Assembly (NCBI RefSeq): GCF_001648155.1
Contig: NZ_CP015199.1
Span: forward strand, 4,163,001 to 4,227,000
DNA length: 64,000 nucleotides
Direction: 5' to 3'
DNA from: Chryseobacterium glaciei
Lineage (GTDB): Bacteria; Bacteroidota; Bacteroidia; Flavobacteriales; Weeksellaceae
Shown in pieces: positions 17,790 through 25,949 of this stretch. The stretch's first letter is position 1, and each line of letters starts with the position of its first letter. Below the pieces are notes generated by a model. It was given only the letters and a program-made list of their open reading frames with translations. It was not told the DNA's origin and ran no database searches. The translations under genes were made by a program, and so were the position numbers.

Positions 17790-18833
17790 ATGAAGAAACT
17801 AATTTTAGGTATGGCTATCGTAGCATCAGCTTTAGTTTTCGGACAAAAAGAAGATGCAAATGCTAAGCTACAGGTTGCTAACAAAGCAGCTATGGATGCA
17901 TACAGTGCGAAAAATTATACCACCGCGGCTCCTAAGTTTTTAGAAGTTTATAACTTATTGAAAACGAATGGTCAGGACGATAAAACGTATATGTATTATG
18001 CTGGATTAAGCTATGCTTTGGCAAACAACAGTGATGAAGCGATTAAAATCTATACAGAATTGATCAATTCAGGATACACTGGTATTCAGACAACATATAC
18101 TGCAAAAGAGAATAAATCAGGACAGGTTGCAACTTACGATAAAAGTACTTGGGATTTGTTGAAAAAATCTTCTTCAAAAGATTATTCTGATTTCAAAACT
18201 GAGCAGACTAAAAGTGTAGAGCCAGATTTGTATGAAACTTTGTCAACGCTACTTTTAAATGCTAAGAAGAATGACGAAGCAGTAGCTATCATTGAAAAAG
18301 GATTGGCTAAATATCCTAATAATGCTAAGTTGAAGGAGCTTCAAGGAACAGGATATTATCAGTCAGGAAACAATGATAAGTTTTTAGCTAATTTAAAAGA
18401 GCAATTGGCTAAAAATCCTAATGATCCTACTAATTGGTATAATTTAGGAGTTTTACAAGCTAAAGATCCAGCTACTACAAACGATGCAATAGCTTCTTTC
18501 CAAAAAGCAATTGAGCTTGGTGGTAGTGATCCTAAAGTGACTAATAATGCTTATCAAAATTTAGTATATACAACTATTGGTGATGATGAAAAAGCTGTAA
18601 ATGAGATCAATGCACTTAGAAAAACAAAGCCGGATGATGCAACTAAATTGATTGAAGCTAGAAAAGAGAGATTCAATAAAGCTCTTCCTTATGCTGAAAA
18701 ATGGTATCAGGCAAGTCCTACAAATTTAGACACTGTTACTATGTTGAGGGAAATATATATGATGACTAAAAATCAGGCTAAAGCTGCTGAAATGAAAGCT
18801 AAAGAAGCTGAACTTAATGCTAAAGCAAAATAA
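17790..18833 (+). CDS. Secreted tetratricopeptide-repeat protein
   Basis: A 347-residue exported TPR protein. A signal peptide (MKKLILGMAIVASALVFG) is followed by at least seven helix-pair repeats. Clear ones are DDKTYMYYAGLSYALANNSDEAIKIY (about 70-95), ANWYNLGVLQAKDPA-like (about 210) and YQNLVYTTIGDDEKAVNEI. It is probably a periplasmic or outer-membrane-associated protein-interaction scaffold. It begins 29 bases after gyrA, so it is likely co-transcribed with it, an arrangement that may reflect only read-through. The ATG at 17790 is preferred over the GTG two codons upstream. A terminator follows. Confidence 0.8.
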   Translation: MKKLILGMAIVASALVFGQKEDANAKLQVANKAAMDAYSAKNYTTAAPKFLEVYNLLKTNGQDDKTYMYYAGLSYALANNSDEAIKIYTELINSGYTGIQTTYTAKENKSGQVATYDKSTWDLLKKSSSKDYSDFKTEQTKSVEPDLYETLSTLLLNAKKNDEAVAIIEKGLAKYPNNAKLKELQGTGYYQSGNNDKFLANLKEQLAKNPNDPTNWYNLGVLQAKDPATTNDAIASFQKAIELGGSDPKVTNNAYQNLVYTTIGDDEKAVNEINALRKTKPDDATKLIEARKERFNKALPYAEKWYQASPTNLDTVTMLREIYMMTKNQAKAAEMKAKEAELNAKAK

Positions 18834-18858
18834 TAATTCAACCTTAAAGGTAGAAATC

Positions 18859-18889
18859 AAACCGAAACAATTTTGTTTCGGTTTTTTTT
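18859..18889 (+). terminator. Intrinsic terminator
   Basis: 12-bp stem AAACCGAAACAA (18859-18870) with 18873-18884 then an eight-T run, 25 bases after the TPR stop codon. Confidence 0.85.
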
Positions 18890-19315
18890 GTGACTTATCA
18901 TTCAGAACAAAGCGAAAGTAAAGTGAAGAATCTCTTTTTTCAATTAAATCATTAAAATGCATCAACAGGAACGGGCTTTAGTCTGTTTAAAAAAAAGGCA
19001 TAAATATTTTCACAAATAAACACAATCATCTGTGTAAATCTGAGAAATCTGTGGTAGAAAAAATAACCACAATTTCTACCATTTCGACCAAGGAGAAACC
19101 TATCTTTATAAATTCTTCACCGCCTTCTTTCTTTACTGAGCCGAACGCCTTTGCTATCAAAAATATCCTCAATAATTTAAAAAAAACTTATCGCTCTTTG
19201 CCTTAAATCTAATTTCATCCAAAATAATTTAAAAGATAAATTTTAAGTCAAAAATTCTCATAAACTTTCCAATGATTATCATCAAAAATCAATGTTAAAA
19301 TTCTCTGTAATTCCG
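18890..19315. repeat. Repeat-rich intergenic region
   Basis: No gene. It holds, in order: 18896-18938, a partial copy of the CATTCAGAAC...GTGAAGAATCTC element also seen at 62726-62764. 18964-18988, AACGGGCTTTAGTCTGTTT, related to 39491-39545. 19018-19054, AACACAATCATCTGTG...TCTGTGG, related to 56764-56801. 19144-19208, a second CTTTGCG-type repeat. The accumulation of four unrelated dispersed repeats in one 425-base gap marks it as an insertion-tolerant spot. Confidence 0.7.
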
Positions 19316-19323
19316 TATCTTTG
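19316..19323 (+). promoter_or_regulatory. -7 promoter element of menB (TATCTTTG)
   Basis: Exact TAnnTTTG 17 bases before the ATG of menB. Confidence 0.65.
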
Positions 19324-19340
19324 GGAAAAATTTTTACAAG

Positions 19341-20177
19341 ATGATCGAGTGGAAAACCGTCAAAGAATACGAAGATATTACCTATAAAAAATGTAATGGT
19401 GTAGCAAGAATTGCCTTCAACAGACCGGAGCTTCGAAATGCTTTTCGTCCAAAAACTACTTCCGAATTATACGATGCTTTTTATGACGCTTCTGAAGATT
19501 CGTCGATAGGCGTTGTTTTGCTTACGGGTGAAGGGCCAAGTCCTAAAGATGGAGGTTGGGCTTTCTGTAGTGGAGGAGATCAAAAAGCTAGAGGACATCA
19601 AGGGTATGTTGGGGAAGACGGCAGACATCGTTTAAATATCTTGGAAGTTCAGCGTTTGATCCGTTTTATGCCAAAAGTTGTTATCGCGGTAGTTCCGGGA
19701 TGGGCTGTGGGTGGCGGGCATTCACTTCACGTGGTTTGTGATCTTACTTTAGCGAGTAAAGAACATGCAATTTTCAAACAGACGGATGCTGATGTTACAA
19801 GTTTCGACGGAGGTTATGGTTCAGCTTATTTAGCAAAAATGGTTGGGCAGAAAAAAGCCCGTGAAATTTTCTTTTTAGGTAGAAATTATTCAGCTCAGGA
19901 AGCGTTGGAAATGGGAATGGTAAATGCCGTAATTCCTCACGACGAATTAGAAGATACAGCTTACGAATGGGCTCAGGAAATTTTAGGCAAATCTCCAACT
20001 TCTATCAGAATGCTGAAATTCGCAATGAACTTAACAGACGACGGAATGGTTGGTCAGCAGGTTTTTGCTGGTGAAGCAACTCGTTTGGCTTACATGACGG
20101 AAGAAGCAAAAGAAGGAAGAAACGCATTCTTAGAAAAAAGAAAACCGGATTTCGGAAAAGATCAATGGATATCATAA
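19341..20177 (+). CDS. menB: 1,4-dihydroxy-2-naphthoyl-CoA synthase
   Basis: A 278-residue crotonase-fold enzyme. It closes the second ring of O-succinylbenzoyl-CoA in menaquinone synthesis, the quinone of flavobacteria. Family features are NRPELRNAFRPKTTSEL, the oxyanion-hole and substrate segment FCSGGDQKARGHQGY (about 76-91), GGGHSLHVVCDLTLAS, and TDADVTSFDGGYGSAYLA, in which the Asp and Gly-rich strand is specific to MenB among crotonases. Full length, no missing residue. It is followed by menA after an 82-base spacer holding a tandem repeat. Confidence 0.96.
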   Translation: MIEWKTVKEYEDITYKKCNGVARIAFNRPELRNAFRPKTTSELYDAFYDASEDSSIGVVLLTGEGPSPKDGGWAFCSGGDQKARGHQGYVGEDGRHRLNILEVQRLIRFMPKVVIAVVPGWAVGGGHSLHVVCDLTLASKEHAIFKQTDADVTSFDGGYGSAYLAKMVGQKKAREIFFLGRNYSAQEALEMGMVNAVIPHDELEDTAYEWAQEILGKSPTSIRMLKFAMNLTDDGMVGQQVFAGEATRLAYMTEEAKEGRNAFLEKRKPDFGKDQWIS

Positions 20178-20222
20178 TTAATTGTTGGTTTGTGGTTGTT
20201 AGTTGATAGAAATTACTGACGA

Positions 20223-20250
20223 CCATAAACAATCAACCATAAACAATCAA
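20223..20250. repeat. Two tandem 14-bp repeats in the menB-menA spacer
   Basis: CCATAAACAATCAA occurs twice head to tail at 20223-20236 and 20237-20250. The partner TTGGTTTGTGGTTGTTAGTTG upstream (20185-20205) is roughly complementary and could form a hairpin in the mRNA. Confidence 0.7.
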
Positions 20251-20259
20251 CCAAAATTT

Positions 20260-21189
20260 ATGTCGGATTGGATAAAAGCCGCAAGGCTACGAACATTACC
20301 GCTTTCTTTAAGCGGAATTATCATGGGAGCTTTCATCGCAAAATGGAGGCTTTATGGCGAAGGTGGAATTTGGGACTGGAAAATTTTTGCTCTGGCACTT
20401 GTCGTGACCTTGTTGTATCAGGTACTTTCAAACTATGCCAATGATTATGGCGATGGAGTAAAAGGAACAGATGCAAAAAGAGCAACAGAAGCAGAATCCA
20501 GAGCGGTAGCTTCAGGACGAATTACAGCAAAACAAATGAAAAATGCGGTGATTCTTTTCTCTGCTTTATCTTTCGTAGCAACGATTGCTCTTTTATACAT
20601 TGCTTTCATTCCGAAATATATGAATGAGTTTTACATTTTCATAGGATTGGGAGTAGCGAGTATTTTGGCAGCAATTGGTTACACAGTTGGTAAAAAACCT
20701 TACGGATATATGGGATTGGGAGATCTTTTCGTATTTATCTTTTTTGGTTTGGTTTCGGTTTGTGGAAGTTATTTTCTGTTTACAAAAACTTTCAGCTGGG
20801 ATATGTTATTGCCTGGAACAGCAGTCGGAATGATGAGTATGGCTGTTCTTAACCTTAACAATATGAGAGATATAGAAAGCGACAGATTATCGGGAAAAAA
20901 TAGCTTTGCCTTAAGAATTGGTTTCAAAAATGCAATGATTTATGAAATGATTTTATTGCAGCTTCCTTTGATCTTAATTATGATATTTTTAGGGTTAAAT
21001 GGTTTCATTCAGAATCAAAATTATTATGTTTTCATCGTGATGATATTATTAATTCCGTTTGCAAAGCTGAGAAGAAAAATCATGGCCGTAAAAGAACCTA
21101 AAGAATTAGATCCATTCTTAAAACAAGTTGGAATTCTGACATTTACAATGGCAGTTCTTACTGCAATTGGACTTAATTTTTTTAAATAA
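20260..21189 (+). CDS. menA: 1,4-dihydroxy-2-naphthoate polyprenyltransferase
   Basis: A 309-residue UbiA-superfamily membrane prenyltransferase that attaches the isoprenoid chain in menaquinone synthesis. The two Asp-rich motifs are NYANDYGDGVKGTD and LNLNNMRDIESDRLSGK, with about nine membrane helices. Metal and diphosphate bind there. The start is placed at the ATG 20260 because the upstream in-frame extension (20203-20259) runs through the tandem repeat and contains no conserved sequence. It follows menB and is probably co-transcribed with it. Confidence 0.93.
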   Translation: MSDWIKAARLRTLPLSLSGIIMGAFIAKWRLYGEGGIWDWKIFALALVVTLLYQVLSNYANDYGDGVKGTDAKRATEAESRAVASGRITAKQMKNAVILFSALSFVATIALLYIAFIPKYMNEFYIFIGLGVASILAAIGYTVGKKPYGYMGLGDLFVFIFFGLVSVCGSYFLFTKTFSWDMLLPGTAVGMMSMAVLNLNNMRDIESDRLSGKNSFALRIGFKNAMIYEMILLQLPLILIMIFLGLNGFIQNQNYYVFIVMILLIPFAKLRRKIMAVKEPKELDPFLKQVGILTFTMAVLTAIGLNFFK

Positions 21190-21212
21190 ACTTCCAATCT
21201 TTGCTGAGTGTT

Positions 21213-21277
21213 AACGCCTTTGCGAACTTAAAAACATTTAGTTTATTAAAAAAATCTTAGCGCTCTTTGCGTTTAAA
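21213..21277. repeat. Dispersed CTTTGCG-type repeat, copy 3
   Basis: AACGCCTTTGCGAAC ... GCGCTCTTTGCGTTTAAAT, matching the arrangement at 10998-11061 and 19144-19208. Confidence 0.6.
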
Positions 21278-21281
21278 TAAA

Positions 21282-21367
21282 AAACACAAATAACACCAAT
21301 ATTTACACGAACTTTCACTAATATTTTAATTGTGTTATTCGTGTAAATATTTGAGCTATTTGTGTTT
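21282..21367. repeat. 86-bp imperfect inverted repeat
   Basis: Left arm 21282-21311 and the reverse complement of 21338-21367 match at 26 of 30 positions (AAACACAAATA...TTTACACGAA). It follows menA and lies 35 bases before the hydrolase start. It is an intergenic palindrome rather than a terminator, since no T-run follows. Confidence 0.75.
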
Positions 21368-21402
21368 AAATGTTTAAAAATTAAAACAAAAATAAATTAG
21401 AA

Positions 21403-22089
21403 ATGAAAATACAATACTTAGGACAAAACTGTTTTTTGTTCAATTATAAAGACAAAACTATTTTGAGTGACCCTTTCTATAACTACAAAAAAGCAGAATC
21501 AGGGTTTGATATTTCAACTCAAAAAATTGATTATATCTTATTGACTCACGCACATGGAGATCATATCGCAGACGTAGAAGAAGTTTTACAATTTCATCCT
21601 GATGCTACGATAATCGGAGTTCCGGAAGTTTGTGCGTATTTCAAAACAGCTAAAAATAAAGACGATGTAAACTTAGGAGGATCGGCAAAAATCGACGATC
21701 TTAAAATCTCTATGGTAACGGCTCATCACACGAGTTCTTTCCCTGACGGAAGCTATGGAGGTGTTCCTGTAGGATATATTTTCAGATTACCAGAAGGCAA
21801 AAACCTTTATATGGCAGGAGATACAGGTGTAATGGCTGATATGGAATTATTCCCAAGACTTTTCGGAAACATCGATTTATCAATCTTACCAATCGGAAGT
21901 CACTATACAATGTGTCCGAGAAAAGCAGCTTTTGCAGCAGCAGAATTATTGAAAACGCCAAAGGTTATCGGATGTCATTTTGATACTTTCCCTGCAATTG
22001 AAATTAATCATGAGAGTGCATTAAAGCATTTTGCAGATAAAAATGTAGAACTTGTTTTGCCTAAACTAGGAGAGGAGTTTGAATTTTAA
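21403..22089 (+). CDS. Metallo-beta-lactamase-fold hydrolase, UPF0173 type
   Basis: A 228-residue cytoplasmic MBL-fold protein of the YtkL/UPF0173 group. Metal-binding HAHGDH is at about 49-54, then H at TAHHTSS, D at YMAGDTGVMAD and H at GCHFDTFPAIE, so the complete set of ligands is present. The natural substrate of the family is unknown. It is preceded by the long inverted repeat and followed by the SRP RNA gene on the opposite strand. Confidence 0.88.
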   Translation: MKIQYLGQNCFLFNYKDKTILSDPFYNYKKAESGFDISTQKIDYILLTHAHGDHIADVEEVLQFHPDATIIGVPEVCAYFKTAKNKDDVNLGGSAKIDDLKISMVTAHHTSSFPDGSYGGVPVGYIFRLPEGKNLYMAGDTGVMADMELFPRLFGNIDLSILPIGSHYTMCPRKAAFAAAELLKTPKVIGCHFDTFPAIEINHESALKHFADKNVELVLPKLGEEFEF

Positions 22090-22191
22090 GTAAAGATAAA
22101 AGGTAATTTGAAAATGAAGATTGAAATGTTGAAACGTATAGAAACAAAAAAAGATAATTCTAAAATTACCTCTGTTCAACTTGAAAATAAA

Positions 22192-22290
22192 AAAATGGCA
22201 AGCTACCTAAATCACACCGCTACGACCAATTACCTTTGCTGCGTTCCCACCCTGGAGGGTTCTCAGGAGCTGGTTGTTTAGGACTTGCCG
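22192..22290 (-). ncRNA. ffs: Bacterial signal recognition particle RNA (4.5S-like)
   Basis: On the minus strand, the conserved domain IV tip reads CCAGG-GUG-GGAA-CGC-AGCA: a GGAA tetraloop closed by a three-pair stem with the CAGG/AGCA internal loop. This is the Ffh-binding signature of small SRP RNA. The ends pair as GGCAAG/CUUGCC and CCUAAA/UUUAGG, giving a single long hairpin of about 99 bases. A promoter element at 22294-22301 sits just before the 5' end. A T-rich stretch follows the 3' end (minus strand). The exact ends are inferred to within a few bases. Confidence 0.9.
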
Positions 22291-22293
22291 TTG

Positions 22294-22301
22294 CAAAGGT
22301 A
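22294..22301 (-). promoter_or_regulatory. -7 promoter element of the SRP RNA gene (TACCTTTG)
   Basis: Exact TAnnTTTG on the minus strand, ending 4 bases before the predicted RNA 5' end. Confidence 0.7.
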
Positions 22302-22421
22302 GGAATATTTTATAAACTTCAAAATAAAATCAAAGAAAAATAATCTGAAAAATCCTTTATTGAAGCTAAATTGCTGAAATTTAGACTAATAATTTTTCAA
22401 AAAATTTCTAAAAAATTAAAC

Positions 22422-23018
22422 ATGACGAAAAGTCCAACTACAATAGGAATTATACTTTTTATAGCCACTATGATCGTTTTTTTCATAGTATATTACTTCT
22501 TTTCAGGAATACATTATTTCGATATTTCATTGAAAGCCAACGCTTTCGTTTTACCAGTTTTATACGCCGGAGCTGCATTTTGGTCGGTAAAAGTGTATTG
22601 GAATGATCACCGATTAAATTTCAGACAAGCTTTTAAAAGAGCATTCATCCCCATGTTTATTGGCGGGATTCTTTCAATTTTCAGCATATATTCATTCTTA
22701 ACTTTTGTTGATACAGACGCAAAAAAGTTGTTAAATTACCAATATGTTCAAAGACAAAAATCGGAATTGGACAAAGAATATCTGTCTGCCAAGAAGATTT
22801 TAAAGCATCAAAAAGATATTGATGAATTAGAACAAAAATACAAAGAAAGACTTCCAAGTTTTACACCGGAAGCTGTGAAAGGAAAAGATATGCTTACGGC
22901 AAGTCATTTTTCAGGATATTTTGCGGCAATTCTTATATTTTACGTAGTTTTGTCTTTATTTTTCGGAGCATTTTTCAGAACAAGAAGTGTTCACGAGGAA
23001 CCAATAAATCAAGAATAA
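22422..23018 (+). CDS. DUF4199 membrane protein
   Basis: A 198-residue membrane protein with helices at about 7-28, 38-55, 70-92 and 163-185, joined by a long soluble Lys/Glu-rich insert (about 100-150). DUF4199 proteins are of unknown function and often precede a GT2 glycosyltransferase in flavobacteria, as here (17-base gap). The ATG at 22422 starts MTKSPTTIG. The upstream in-frame extension has no conserved features. Confidence 0.78.
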   Translation: MTKSPTTIGIILFIATMIVFFIVYYFFSGIHYFDISLKANAFVLPVLYAGAAFWSVKVYWNDHRLNFRQAFKRAFIPMFIGGILSIFSIYSFLTFVDTDAKKLLNYQYVQRQKSELDKEYLSAKKILKHQKDIDELEQKYKERLPSFTPEAVKGKDMLTASHFSGYFAAILIFYVVLSLFFGAFFRTRSVHEEPINQE

Positions 23019-23035
23019 TTTTTTATTAAAATTAA

Positions 23036-23986
23036 ATGAATCTATCTATAGTTATTCCGTTACTTAATGAGGAAGACTCTCTGGAAGAGCTTTTTTCGAG
23101 GATTGATAATGTTTGTAAAACAAGCAGTTTATCATATGAAATCTGGTTTGTGGATGATGGAAGTACGGATCTATCATGGAATATTATTGAGAATTTGAAG
23201 ATCCAACATCCTCAGATTCACGGAATTAAATTTTCCAAAAATTACGGAAAATCTCAGGCGCTTCACGCAGCTTTTGAAAGAACAAACGGAGATGTAATCA
23301 TCACAATGGATGCTGATTTACAAGACTTTCCGGAAGAAATCCCTGAATTGTACGACATGGTAATTAAAGACAATTACGACATCGTTTCCGGTTGGAAAAA
23401 GAAGCGTTTTGATAATGTGATGACGAAAAATGTTCCGTCAAAATTATTTAATGCCGCAGCAAGAAAAGTTTCGGGGGTTGAGCTTCATGATTTCAATTGC
23501 GGATTAAAAGCTTACAAAAAACAGGTGGTAAAAACAATCGATGTGTATGGAGATATGCACCGTTATATTCCTGTTTTGGCTGCCAATGCAGGTTTCAGAA
23601 GAATTACTGAAAAAGAAGTTCAGCATCAGGCAAGACCTTACGGAACTTCAAAATTCGGAACAGAAAGATTTATCAGAGGGTTTCTGGATTTGGTAACACT
23701 TTGGTTCGTAAGCCGTTTTGGAGGTAGACCGATGCATTTTTTTGGTGCGGTAGGAACAATCATGTTTATTTTAGGTTTTCTTTCTGCAGTTTGGTTAGGA
23801 GTTTCAAAATTAATTGATGTTGCAAGAGGAATTTATGGTCATTTGATCACCAATAATCCGTGGTTTTTCATTGCTTTAACGATGATGATTATGGGAACTT
23901 TGCTGTTTATTGCAGGATTTTTAGGTGAAATGATTATCAGAACGAATAGAGAACATAAAAATTATAATATTGACGAGGTTATTTAG
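23036..23986 (+). CDS. GT2 family polyprenyl-phosphate glycosyltransferase (DPM1/GtrB-like)
   Basis: A 316-residue enzyme that transfers a sugar from a nucleotide donor to a polyprenyl phosphate on the cytoplasmic face of the inner membrane. The catalytic domain has LSIVIPLLNEEDSLEELF at the N-terminus, FVDDGSTD, the DXD-type MDADLQD at about 92-98, and ARPYGTSKFG typical of the DPM1/GtrB branch. Two C-terminal membrane helices follow (about 233-260 and 275-300). In this family the lipid-linked sugar is later used for surface polysaccharide. Neighbours DUF4199 and DUF3667 are commonly found beside it in these genomes. Confidence 0.9.
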   Translation: MNLSIVIPLLNEEDSLEELFSRIDNVCKTSSLSYEIWFVDDGSTDLSWNIIENLKIQHPQIHGIKFSKNYGKSQALHAAFERTNGDVIITMDADLQDFPEEIPELYDMVIKDNYDIVSGWKKKRFDNVMTKNVPSKLFNAAARKVSGVELHDFNCGLKAYKKQVVKTIDVYGDMHRYIPVLAANAGFRRITEKEVQHQARPYGTSKFGTERFIRGFLDLVTLWFVSRFGGRPMHFFGAVGTIMFILGFLSAVWLGVSKLIDVARGIYGHLITNNPWFFIALTMMIMGTLLFIAGFLGEMIIRTNREHKNYNIDEVI

Positions 23987-23993
23987 GTAACAT

Positions 23994-24722
23994 ATGAGTA
24001 AAAAGAGTTGTTTAAACTGCGGTCACACGATTTCCGGTGAGTTTTGTTCTCATTGCGGACAAAAATCTGACACAGCTAGAATAACTCCACATTCTCTTAT
24101 CAAAAATGATATTTTAGGATCGATTTGGCATGTTGAAGCTAAATTTTTCCATACACTAAAAGACGTTTTATTCAAACCCGGACAAACGGCAATGGATTAC
24201 ATTTCAGGGAAAAGAATTAAGTATTATAATTTATTTTCCCTGTTGCTTATCTTGTTTGGATTCAATGTTTTAGCACTTCATTTTTATCTGGATTTAAATC
24301 CTCAGGAGATTCCTGCAGACAGCTCAAATATTATGGGTTTCTTCTCTAAATATTCTAAAACAATTTTATTTGCGCTCATCCCAATTCTTGCCTTCAATGC
24401 TTTGATTATTTTTAAACGCATGAAGCTGAATTTTGCGGAACATATAATTATTGCATCTGTCAGTCTTTCAGCAATTTTGACGATTTTATTATTAGATGAT
24501 ATGATTAGTATCATCGGAATATATGATCCTTTGTCGAAGATTATTAATATTTTAGATAAAATTTTAGTGTACGGACTTCTTTTATTTCCTGCTTTTACCT
24601 ATTTTAATGCCTTTAAAAATTCGTATTCAAAATCAGGATTATTATGGAGATTGTCTGTATTTTATGTGATATTAGGAATCGAAATTTTTACTATAATTAT
24701 ACTTATATATAAAATATTTTAA
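23994..24722 (+). CDS. DUF3667 zinc-ribbon membrane protein
   Basis: A 242-residue protein with an N-terminal zinc ribbon (CLNCGHTISGEFCSHCG, about residues 5-21), a short amphipathic linker, then about five membrane helices (75-240). The DUF3667 segment is the conserved FHTLKDVLFKPGQTAMDYISGKR (about 51-73). The role of the family is unknown. It starts 8 bases after the GT2 gene stop and ends 8 bases before the GIN lipoprotein, so it is in one operon with them. Confidence 0.82.
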   Translation: MSKKSCLNCGHTISGEFCSHCGQKSDTARITPHSLIKNDILGSIWHVEAKFFHTLKDVLFKPGQTAMDYISGKRIKYYNLFSLLLILFGFNVLALHFYLDLNPQEIPADSSNIMGFFSKYSKTILFALIPILAFNALIIFKRMKLNFAEHIIIASVSLSAILTILLLDDMISIIGIYDPLSKIINILDKILVYGLLLFPAFTYFNAFKNSYSKSGLLWRLSVFYVILGIEIFTIIILIYKIF

Positions 24723-24730
24723 TAAAAATA

Positions 24731-25432
24731 ATGAAGAATATATTTTATGCAGTTGCTGTTTTTGCTTTAGTTTCTTGCGGAAAAGTATCTCCGAAAGGAA
24801 AAATTGAAACTAAAGATATTGATGTTTCAGAATTTGTAAATCTTGAGCTTGAAGGTAAATTTCGTGTTTTCTACGCAAGAGGAACCAAAAATTTTGTTGA
24901 AATAGAAACGTATCCGAATGTCGCCAATAATTTAGATGTTGATGTGAAAGATAAAACACTTTTCATCAAAGAAAACAGAGGAACGAAAGGTGTTGATTTC
25001 TATAATGTAACGATCTATTCAAAATATAATCTGGAGAAAGTTTCTATCTCAGATTCTGTGGAAATGAACATTTCAAGTGAAATTAAGACTGATAATTTTA
25101 GGCTTAATTTAAAAAATAATGCTACTTTTATGGGTTCCGTGAATACGAGAAGAGCAGAAGTAGATATGCAGAACAGAAGCCGTGCAAATTTTCTTGGACT
25201 GACAAAAGATGCTGTCATCAAAATCTCTGATACAGCAAGTTTAATTGCTCCTTACTGGAAGATTACCAACCTGAAAATAGACTCCAAAAATGGAAATTAT
25301 GCAGAAGTAAATGTAAAAGATTCATTAAAAGGACAAATTCAGAATACTGCGAAATTTATTTATTATGATAACCCAATTCGAGCTTTTAAGATTGATAAAA
25401 TGGCAAGGGTTGAGAATAAAAGGTTGGATTAA
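24731..25432 (+). CDS. Putative auto-transporter adhesin-like GIN domain lipoprotein
   Basis: A 233-residue lipoprotein with lipobox ALVSC (Cys 16) and a GIN (DUF2807) beta-helix-like domain. It has repeated short strands and Asn turns (FRLNLKNNATFMG, VDMQNRSRANFLG, IKISDTASLIAP) typical of that domain, and is anchored in the outer or inner membrane. Its partners are unknown. It is last in the operon with the GT2 and DUF3667 genes. Confidence 0.82.
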   Translation: MKNIFYAVAVFALVSCGKVSPKGKIETKDIDVSEFVNLELEGKFRVFYARGTKNFVEIETYPNVANNLDVDVKDKTLFIKENRGTKGVDFYNVTIYSKYNLEKVSISDSVEMNISSEIKTDNFRLNLKNNATFMGSVNTRRAEVDMQNRSRANFLGLTKDAVIKISDTASLIAPYWKITNLKIDSKNGNYAEVNVKDSLKGQIQNTAKFIYYDNPIRAFKIDKMARVENKRLD

Positions 25433-25436
25433 TAAG

Positions 25437-25911
25437 GTTTGAAGAGGGAAGCTGGAGGATGGAAGAATCGAAGTCTTTCAATTTTAAAAGTAAACAAAGT
25501 ATTAATTGATGAGTTTCAAATTTGAAAAATTAATTATTTGGCAAAAGTCAATGGAGTTTGGAGAAGATATTTTTAAATTATCTCAAAATTTTCCAAAAGA
25601 TGAGTCATTTAACTTAACATCACAAATTAGAAGAGCTTCTGATTCTGTTGCACTTAATATTTCTGAAGGAAGTATTTTACAGTCAAAATTAGAATTTAGA
25701 AAATTTTTAGGATACTCAATCCGTTCTCTAGCGGAAGTGGTAACTTGTTTATATAAAGCGAAAAATAGAAAATATATTTCGGAAGAAGATTTTAATAAAT
25801 TATATAATGATAGCTATAATATTATGAATCAAATTATAGCATTTAGAAACAAAATAATAGAATAGGGCTGGAAGCCTAAAGCAGAATAATGGAAAACTTC
25901 CTGCTTCAAAC
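25437..25911. repeat. Inverted flanks of the four-helix-bundle cassette
   Basis: Left flank 25437-25455 (GTTTGAAGAGGGAAGCTGG) and right flank 25897-25911 (CTTCCTGCTTCAAAC) are near-reverse complements: GTTTGAAG is exact and GGAAG is shared. A run of GGAAG/CTTCC words continues on both sides. Together they bracket the four-helix-bundle gene and look like ends of a small insertion cassette. Confidence 0.55.
25509..25865 (+). CDS. Four-helix-bundle protein (23S rRNA-intervening-sequence type)
   Basis: A 118-residue all-helical protein of the S23/four-helix-bundle family (FKFEKLIIWQKSMEF... then LTSQIRRASDSVALNISEG, about 40-58, the family signature). Members are best known as proteins encoded in 23S rRNA intervening sequences but also occur free-standing, as here, where they have no established function. 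The gene is flanked by GGAAG/CTTCC-rich inverted repeats and sits between two ordinary operons, which suggests insertion of a mobile cassette. The ATG at 25509 is chosen over the TTG just upstream. Confidence 0.85.
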   Translation: MSFKFEKLIIWQKSMEFGEDIFKLSQNFPKDESFNLTSQIRRASDSVALNISEGSILQSKLEFRKFLGYSIRSLAEVVTCLYKAKNRKYISEEDFNKLYNDSYNIMNQIIAFRNKIIE

Positions 25912-25949
25912 TTCTAGCTCCCAACTTAAAAAGAATACAAAATACACAT

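Noticed and set aside
20203..20259. N-terminal extension of MenA
   Set aside because: It is encoded by the tandem-repeat spacer; the conserved protein starts at ATG 20260.
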